Origin: a bacterium
GTDB lineage: Bacteria > Patescibacteriota > Minisyncoccia > Minisyncoccales > PEYH01
Length of the DNA stretch: 10,513 bases
Direction: 5' to 3'
Assembly (NCBI GenBank): GCA_021163545.1
Contig: JAGGTU010000009.1
Span: forward strand, 1 to 10,513
The position numbers and the translations under genes are program-made. The notes beneath the pieces were generated by a model. The model had not been told where the DNA came from. It saw only the letters and a program-made list of their open reading frames with translations, and made no database searches. Below are positions 6,437 to 10,513 of the stretch, piece by piece; positions within the stretch are counted from its first letter, which is position 1, and each line of letters starts with the position of its first letter.

Positions 6437-6457
6437 TTAAAATTAAAAATTAATTTT

Positions 6458-9400
6458 ATGAAGGTAGAAGATATCAAAGCAATAAAAATTAAATTGGCCT
6501 CACCTGAAGAGATACTTTCTTGGTCATATGGTGAGGTGACAAAACCTGAAACTATAAATTATAGGACTCAAAGAGCAGAAAAAGACGGGCTTTTTTGCGA
6601 AAGAATTTTTGGGCCGGAGAAAGATTATCAGTGTTATTGTGGGAAATATAAAGGAATAAGATATAAAGGCATTATTTGTGATAGATGTGGGGTTGAAGTA
6701 ACCCATTCGTCAGTTAGAAGAGAAAGAATGGGACATATTAAATTAGCCTCCCCTTGCGCTCACATCTGGTATTTAAGAGGAGTGCCATCTCGCATGGGCA
6801 TGATTTTAGATATTCCAGCTCAAAAATTAGAAAGAGTTATTTATTTTGCTGCTTATATTATCACCAAAGTAGATGAAGAGGCAAAGAAAAAGATTTTAGA
6901 AGAAATTGATAAAGAATACAAACAAAAAATAAAGGCGGTCAAAAAAAGAGCCAAAGAAGTTGAAAGATTGAAAGAGTTAAGAGATGCAGCAAAAAAAGAA
7001 GTAGAAGAGATTAGGCCTTTAAGAATTTTAAATGAAATTGAATATTTTGACCTTTCACTAAAATATGGTCATATTTTTGAGGCTGGCACCGGAGCCGAAA
7101 CTTTAAGGAAAATTTTTGAAGAAATTGATTTAGAAAAAGAAATCAAAAAACTTGAGGAAAAATTAGAGAAGGCAAAACAAAAAAAGCAGGATTTAACTCA
7201 AGGAGAACTGCGTAGAACATTAAGAAGGCTACAGCTTTTTAGAAGGATGCATAAAAATGGCATTAGGCCTGAGTGGATGTTTTTAACAGTCTTGCCAGTT
7301 TTGCCCCCAGCTTTGCGCCCCATGGTTCAATTAGATGGAGGAAGATATGCCTCCTCTGATTTAAATGATCTTTATAGACGCGTAATTAATAGAAACAATC
7401 GCCTAAAGTATTTATTAGAGATAAATGCACCTGAGGTAATTATAAGGAACGAAAAAAGAATGCTCCAGGAAGCAGTTGATGCTTTGATTGATAATTCAAT
7501 GCGAAGCGCCCATACAACAACTGCCTCAACCGGACAAAGGAGACTACTTAAGTCTTTGGCAGATATGCTTAAAGGAAAGCAGGGTAGATTTCGCCAAAAT
7601 CTTTTGGGCAAAAGAGTAGATTATTCAGGAAGATCTGTCATTGTTGGAGATCCAAATCTCAAATTTAATGAATGTGGGCTTCCAAAGAAAATGGCTCTGG
7701 AAATATTTAAACCCTTTGTTATTGGAAAACTTCTTGAAAAAGAAATTGTTTATAATGTAAGGCAAGGTTCTAGACTAATTGAAGAGGGAAGAGAAGAGGT
7801 TTGGGAGGCTTTAGAAGAGGTAATTCAGGGTAAGTATGTACTTTTGAACAGAGCTCCTACTTTACATAGGTTGGGTATTCAAGGTTTTAAGCCCCGATTG
7901 GTTGAGGGAGAGGCAATAAGAATTCATCCCTTGGTGTGTGAAGCTTTTAATGCGGATTTCGACGGAGATCAAATGGCTGTATTTTTACCTTTATCTGATG
8001 AGGCTCAGTTTGAAGCAAGAGAAATTATGGCTTCAGGTTTCAATCTTCTAAAACCGGCTACCGGACTTTCAATTGTTTCTCCTCGCCAAGATATGGTGCT
8101 TGGATGTTATTGGCTTACAAAAATCATCCCCGGCAAAAAAGGAGAGGGTAAAGTGTTTGCGAGTAAAGAAGAAGCTTTGTTGGCTCAAGCTCAAGGGGCA
8201 GTTGATCTTCGAGCAAAAATAAAAGTGTTAATTGATGGAAAATTAATAGAGACCTCATGCGGGCGTATACTTTTTAATGAAGCTTTGCCAAAAGACTACC
8301 CCTTTCAAAATGATCACTTTAACTCAAAGAAGATTAGAGAACTTGTAAGTAGAATTATTCAAAAATACGACAATAGTGTAGCATGTGAAACGCTAGATAA
8401 AATTAAAGAATTAGGTTTTGAATACGCTACTTTATCTGGCTTAAGTTGGGGAATGGATGATTTGATTGTGCCGTCACAGAAAAAAGAACTTATAGAAGAG
8501 GCTCAAGAGGAAATTAAAAAGATCGACGAATATTATAATAAAGGTTTCTTAACTGAGGAGGAAAAAAGAGAAAGAGTCATTGAGATTTGGCAAAGAGTAA
8601 AATCTGAAATTCAGAAGCTTGTACCCCAAACATTACCTGAAAACGGAACCGTGTTTGCTATCGTCGATGCTGGAGCAAGGGGAAGTTGGTCTCAACCCAT
8701 TCAGATGGCAGGAATGAAAGGTTTGGTGATTAATCCTGCCGGGCAAATTATTGAAATACCTGTTTTAAGCTCATTTAAAGAAGGATTTACAGTTTTGGAA
8801 TATTTCATCTCCACTCATGGAGCTAGAAAAGGAACCGCAGATACAGCACTTCGTACCTCCACCGCCGGTTATCTTACCCGACGTTTAATTGATGTGGCAC
8901 ATGAGGTGATTGTGGTTGAACATGATTGTAAAGACAAAGAAGGTATTGTTGTATTCAAAAAAGATGCCCAAGAAATTGGCCAAGATTTTGTCTTTAAAAT
9001 TGTTGGTCGTATCTCCCTTGAGGATATAAAAATAAACGATAAGGTTATTGTAAAGAAGGGAGAGATGATCGACTGGGATAAAGCAAAAATTATTGCACAA
9101 AGCGAGATTGATAAAGTTAGAGTTAGATCTCCTTTAAGCTGTAAGACAAAACGAGGAGTGTGTCAGCTTTGCTACGGGTTAGATCTTGGAAATAATAAAT
9201 TGGTTAAATTAGGAGAGGCGGTAGGGATTGTAGCAGCTCAGTCAATTGGAGAACCTGGTACTCAATTAACCCTTCGAACCTTCCATACAGGAGGTGTTGC
9301 TGCTGGTTTAGATATTACTCAAGGCTTACCAAGAGTTGAAGAGATTTTTGAAAGAAGACCACCCAAAGGAGAAGCAATAATGGCTCCTGCGGATGGTGAG

Positions 9401-10015
9401 GTGATAGAAGTGAATGAAAAGATTATAAAGATTAGACCAGTGACTTCAAAAAAGAAGAAGGAGATTTTGGAATTTAAATTAGCCCCCAATCAACTACCTG
9501 TTGTTAAGAAAGGAGAAAAAGTGGAAAAAGGTGACAGACTTACAGAAGGAAGTTTAGATCTAAGAAAGCTTTATAAAACAGGAGGCAAGGCTAAAGTCCA
9601 AAGATATATTGTGAACGAGGTTCAAAAGATTTATGTATCACAAGGTGTTGCTATTCATGATAAGCATATTGAAACAATTGCAAGACAAATGTTTTCAAGA
9701 GTGAGAATAAAAGATGCCGGAGGAAGTGATTTCACCCCCGGTGAGGTAGTTGAACTTGCAAGGGTAATAGAGGAGAATGAAAAACTTAAAAAAGAAGGGA
9801 AAAAGCCGATTCAATATGAAGAATTGCTTTTGGGTATCTCAAAAGTTGCTTTAACTACCGACAGTTTCTTGTCAGCCGCTTCTTTTGAGGAGACCTCTCG
9901 CGTACTGATTAAAGCTTCTCTTGAGGGTAAGGTTGATTATTTAAGAGGATTAAAGGAGAATGTTATTATTGGTAAATTAATTCCTGCTGGAACAGGATTT
10001 AGAAAGGAGATATAA
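6458..10015 (+). CDS. rpoC: DNA-directed RNA polymerase subunit beta'
   Basis: This is the beta' subunit of RNA polymerase, 1185 residues, near the length of the B. subtilis protein (1199). The amino-terminal zinc site is C59, C61, C74 and C77. A lysine/glutamate-rich segment of about 40 extra residues (about 137-190) follows the clamp start. The catalytic magnesium motif NADFDGD carries D500, D502 and D504. The bridge helix region is YFISTHGARKGTADTAL. The second zinc site is C824, C895, C902 and C905, and the trigger-loop motif GEAVGIVAAQSIGEPG and RTFHTGG follow it. The carboxy end (SAASFEETSRVL) looks complete. Translation ends at tandem stops TAA TAG. ATG 6458 is preceded by AT-rich sequence with no Shine-Dalgarno, and by an in-frame TGA at 6419. 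It is probably expressed from the rpoB promoter through the four-helix-bundle segment. Confidence 0.99.
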   Translation: MKVEDIKAIKIKLASPEEILSWSYGEVTKPETINYRTQRAEKDGLFCERIFGPEKDYQCYCGKYKGIRYKGIICDRCGVEVTHSSVRRERMGHIKLASPCAHIWYLRGVPSRMGMILDIPAQKLERVIYFAAYIITKVDEEAKKKILEEIDKEYKQKIKAVKKRAKEVERLKELRDAAKKEVEEIRPLRILNEIEYFDLSLKYGHIFEAGTGAETLRKIFEEIDLEKEIKKLEEKLEKAKQKKQDLTQGELRRTLRRLQLFRRMHKNGIRPEWMFLTVLPVLPPALRPMVQLDGGRYASSDLNDLYRRVINRNNRLKYLLEINAPEVIIRNEKRMLQEAVDALIDNSMRSAHTTTASTGQRRLLKSLADMLKGKQGRFRQNLLGKRVDYSGRSVIVGDPNLKFNECGLPKKMALEIFKPFVIGKLLEKEIVYNVRQGSRLIEEGREEVWEALEEVIQGKYVLLNRAPTLHRLGIQGFKPRLVEGEAIRIHPLVCEAFNADFDGDQMAVFLPLSDEAQFEAREIMASGFNLLKPATGLSIVSPRQDMVLGCYWLTKIIPGKKGEGKVFASKEEALLAQAQGAVDLRAKIKVLIDGKLIETSCGRILFNEALPKDYPFQNDHFNSKKIRELVSRIIQKYDNSVACETLDKIKELGFEYATLSGLSWGMDDLIVPSQKKELIEEAQEEIKKIDEYYNKGFLTEEEKRERVIEIWQRVKSEIQKLVPQTLPENGTVFAIVDAGARGSWSQPIQMAGMKGLVINPAGQIIEIPVLSSFKEGFTVLEYFISTHGARKGTADTALRTSTAGYLTRRLIDVAHEVIVVEHDCKDKEGIVVFKKDAQEIGQDFVFKIVGRISLEDIKINDKVIVKKGEMIDWDKAKIIAQSEIDKVRVRSPLSCKTKRGVCQLCYGLDLGNNKLVKLGEAVGIVAAQSIGEPGTQLTLRTFHTGGVAAGLDITQGLPRVEEIFERRPPKGEAIMAPADGEVIEVNEKIIKIRPVTSKKKKEILEFKLAPNQLPVVKKGEKVEKGDRLTEGSLDLRKLYKTGGKAKVQRYIVNEVQKIYVSQGVAIHDKHIETIARQMFSRVRIKDAGGSDFTPGEVVELARVIEENEKLKKEGKKPIQYEELLLGISKVALTTDSFLSAASFEETSRVLIKASLEGKVDYLRGLKENVIIGKLIPAGTGFRKEI

Positions 10016-10020
10016 TAGAA

Positions 10021-10260
10021 GCGGATGTGTAGTAAACGCTCGGAAAGTAAATCTGAGAAAGGCGCTCGGCAAGTACTGCTAAAGGACCGCAAAAATTCCC
10101 ACCGAGAATTTTTGCTTAGTCCTCGCTCGCTGCGGATGTCCTTTGTCAGCACTTGCCTCGCTTTCTATGGGCTCCATAAAAATTACTTCCCTCACTTTAT
10201 CTTGCCAGCACTTGCCTCGCTCTCTGCGGATGCTCCTAAAAATTGCTTTCCTCGCTTTCT
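10021..10260. repeat. Degenerate intergenic repeat cluster between rpoC and the ftsK-like gene
   Basis: This fills most of the 295-base spacer. Two direct copies of about 57 bases begin at 10147 and 10206 (CAGCACTTGCCTCGCT followed by a TAAAAATT core). Shared words recur: GCGGATG at 10021, 10132 and 10226; CCTCGCT at 10121, 10156, 10215 and 10250, with CCTCACT at 10190. The left part (10037-10087) is an inverted relative of the right part. GC is about 47% by hand count for 10021-10300, well above the surrounding genes. Open frames through it look like low-complexity translations of the repeat and are not called as genes. Confidence 0.7.
10056..10166 (+). other. Long imperfect hairpin in the repeat cluster
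   Basis: The perfect inner arms GCAAAAATTC (10089-10098) and GAATTTTTGC (10106-10115) surround a 7-base loop. AGGAC (10083-10087) then pairs with GTCCT (10119-10123). Alternatively, the whole left arm 10056-10087 pairs with 10138-10166, matching AGAAAG, GGCAAGT, CTG and AAAGGAC with small gaps. It is the first strong structure after the rpoC stop and might slow or end transcription, but no T run follows a GC-rich stem, so it is not a typical terminator. Confidence 0.55.
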
Positions 10261-10310
10261 CTGTTTGAGCTACTTCGAAACTTGTTGTTTCTCTATTCCA
10301 ACATTGCTTT

Positions 10311-10513
10311 ATGCCCAAAAAGAAAAAGAAAAAAATTCTCAAAACAAAAAAGAGGCGGATTCCTGAGAGGGTTAAAGATATTCTTATTGGGGCTGCTTCT
10401 TTGTTTGTAGCTTTGTTTCTCTTATTTTCTTTTTTTGATAAAGGAGGGGTTGCAGGTAATATATTAACTAATTTATTTTTCAAACTTCTTGGGAAAGCAG
10501 AATTTCTCTTGCC
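10311..10513 (+). CDS. ftsK: FtsK-like DNA translocase, N-terminal fragment cut by window end
   Basis: Only the first 67 codons are inside the window. The predicted start is strongly basic (MPKKKKKKILKTKKRR, then IPERVKDILIGAASLF), followed by a hydrophobic helix at about residues 23-41 and a short loop (FDKGGVAGN) leading towards a second helix. This pattern fits the amino-terminal membrane domain of FtsK/SpoIIIE translocases, which pump chromosomal DNA through the division septum. The motor domain lies beyond the edge, so the identity rests on the short amino end. ATG 10311 is the first possible start after an in-frame TGA at 10266. No Shine-Dalgarno and no convincing promoter were seen; transcription may continue from rpoC across the repeat cluster. 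Confidence 0.65.
   Translation, partial: MPKKKKKKILKTKKRRIPERVKDILIGAASLFVALFLLFSFFDKGGVAGNILTNLFFKLLGKAEFLL

Larger units (their letters stand above)
5949..6452. mobile_element. Candidate four-helix-bundle insertion cassette with nested inverted repeats
   Basis: A 14-base perfect inverted pair, TAATTTTTAATTTT (5949-5962) and its complement (6439-6452), brackets the segment between the rpoB stop and the rpoC start. Inside it are inverted heptamer arrays (5993-6047 and 6389-6436) around a four-helix-bundle gene. The outer ends are low-complexity A/T, so their match alone is weak; the inner arrays make the bracket convincing. No transposase and no clear target-site duplication were seen. Mobility is inferred from the architecture and from the scattered occurrence of this protein family, for example inside 23S rRNA genes. 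Confidence 0.4.

Noticed and set aside
6391..6443. Internal promoter for rpoC made from TTGACT units in the heptamer array
   Set aside because: TTGACT or TTGAGA occur, but the nearest TAAAAT (6438-6443) gives spacers of 21 or 14 bases, neither acceptable.
10025..10366. Plus-strand open frame of 113 codons over the rpoC-ftsK spacer
   Set aside because: It is a translation of the degenerate repeat cluster, has low-complexity Leu/Ser/Cys/Phe-rich content, and overlaps the much better ftsK-like start in another frame.
10079..10483. Minus-strand open frame of 134 codons
   Set aside because: It runs antisense to the repeat cluster and to the ftsK-like amino end, and shows no recognisable family pattern.
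1..10513. Recoded TGA as in Gracilibacteria or Absconditabacteria
   Set aside because: All genes translate cleanly with the standard code, and no conserved glycine in RpoB or RpoC needs TGA.

Overview
The window reads as an AT-rich bacterial chromosome segment (roughly 36-38% GC by hand sampling), most likely from the Candidate Phyla Radiation (Patescibacteria). The hints are compact RNA polymerase subunits, a Wzy/WaaL-like membrane protein fused to TPR repeats, a stand-alone four-helix-bundle (23S rRNA intervening-sequence type) gene, a short FtsK-like amino end, and AT-rich start contexts without Shine-Dalgarno sequences. The standard genetic code fits. The lineage call is inference from gene character, not from a phylogeny.

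Layout: all recognisable genes are on the plus strand. Positions 1-152 hold octamer tandem repeats, a good sigma70-type promoter whose -35 lies in the last repeat, and a possible 25-codon leader ORF. Next come a polytopic O-antigen ligase/polymerase-like protein with TPR repeats (153-2525), and a structured intergenic region (2526-2762) with a G/C-rich inverted repeat, a strong promoter, an AT hairpin, a displaced AGGAGG and AATTATC heptamers. Then follow rpoB (2763-5948), a four-helix-bundle gene in a repeat-bounded segment (5949-6452), rpoC (6458-10015), a 295-base spacer filled with a degenerate, partly palindromic repeat cluster, and the first 67 codons of an FtsK-like DNA translocase (10311 to the window end).

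How the parts work together: rpoB and rpoC encode the two large catalytic subunits of RNA polymerase. They are probably transcribed together from the promoter at 2595-2623, with the four-helix-bundle gene carried between them. The ribosomal protein genes rplJ/rplL, often found upstream of rpoB, are not directly upstream here; the membrane protein gene is. The ftsK-like gene may be read by continuation from rpoC, because no convincing separate promoter was seen.

The most interesting signal is the four-helix-bundle segment. Its ORF is bracketed by inverted arrays of a CTCAAAA/GTCAAAA heptamer that share an interrupting CCACA(A/G) hexamer and are embedded in AT-rich inverted ends. The left array encodes the protein's amino-terminal tail. 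This suggests a small insertion cassette that settled between two essential genes without breaking either. Three unrelated short-tandem-repeat families (8-mer, 7-mer, 7-mer) each sit at a gene start in this window.
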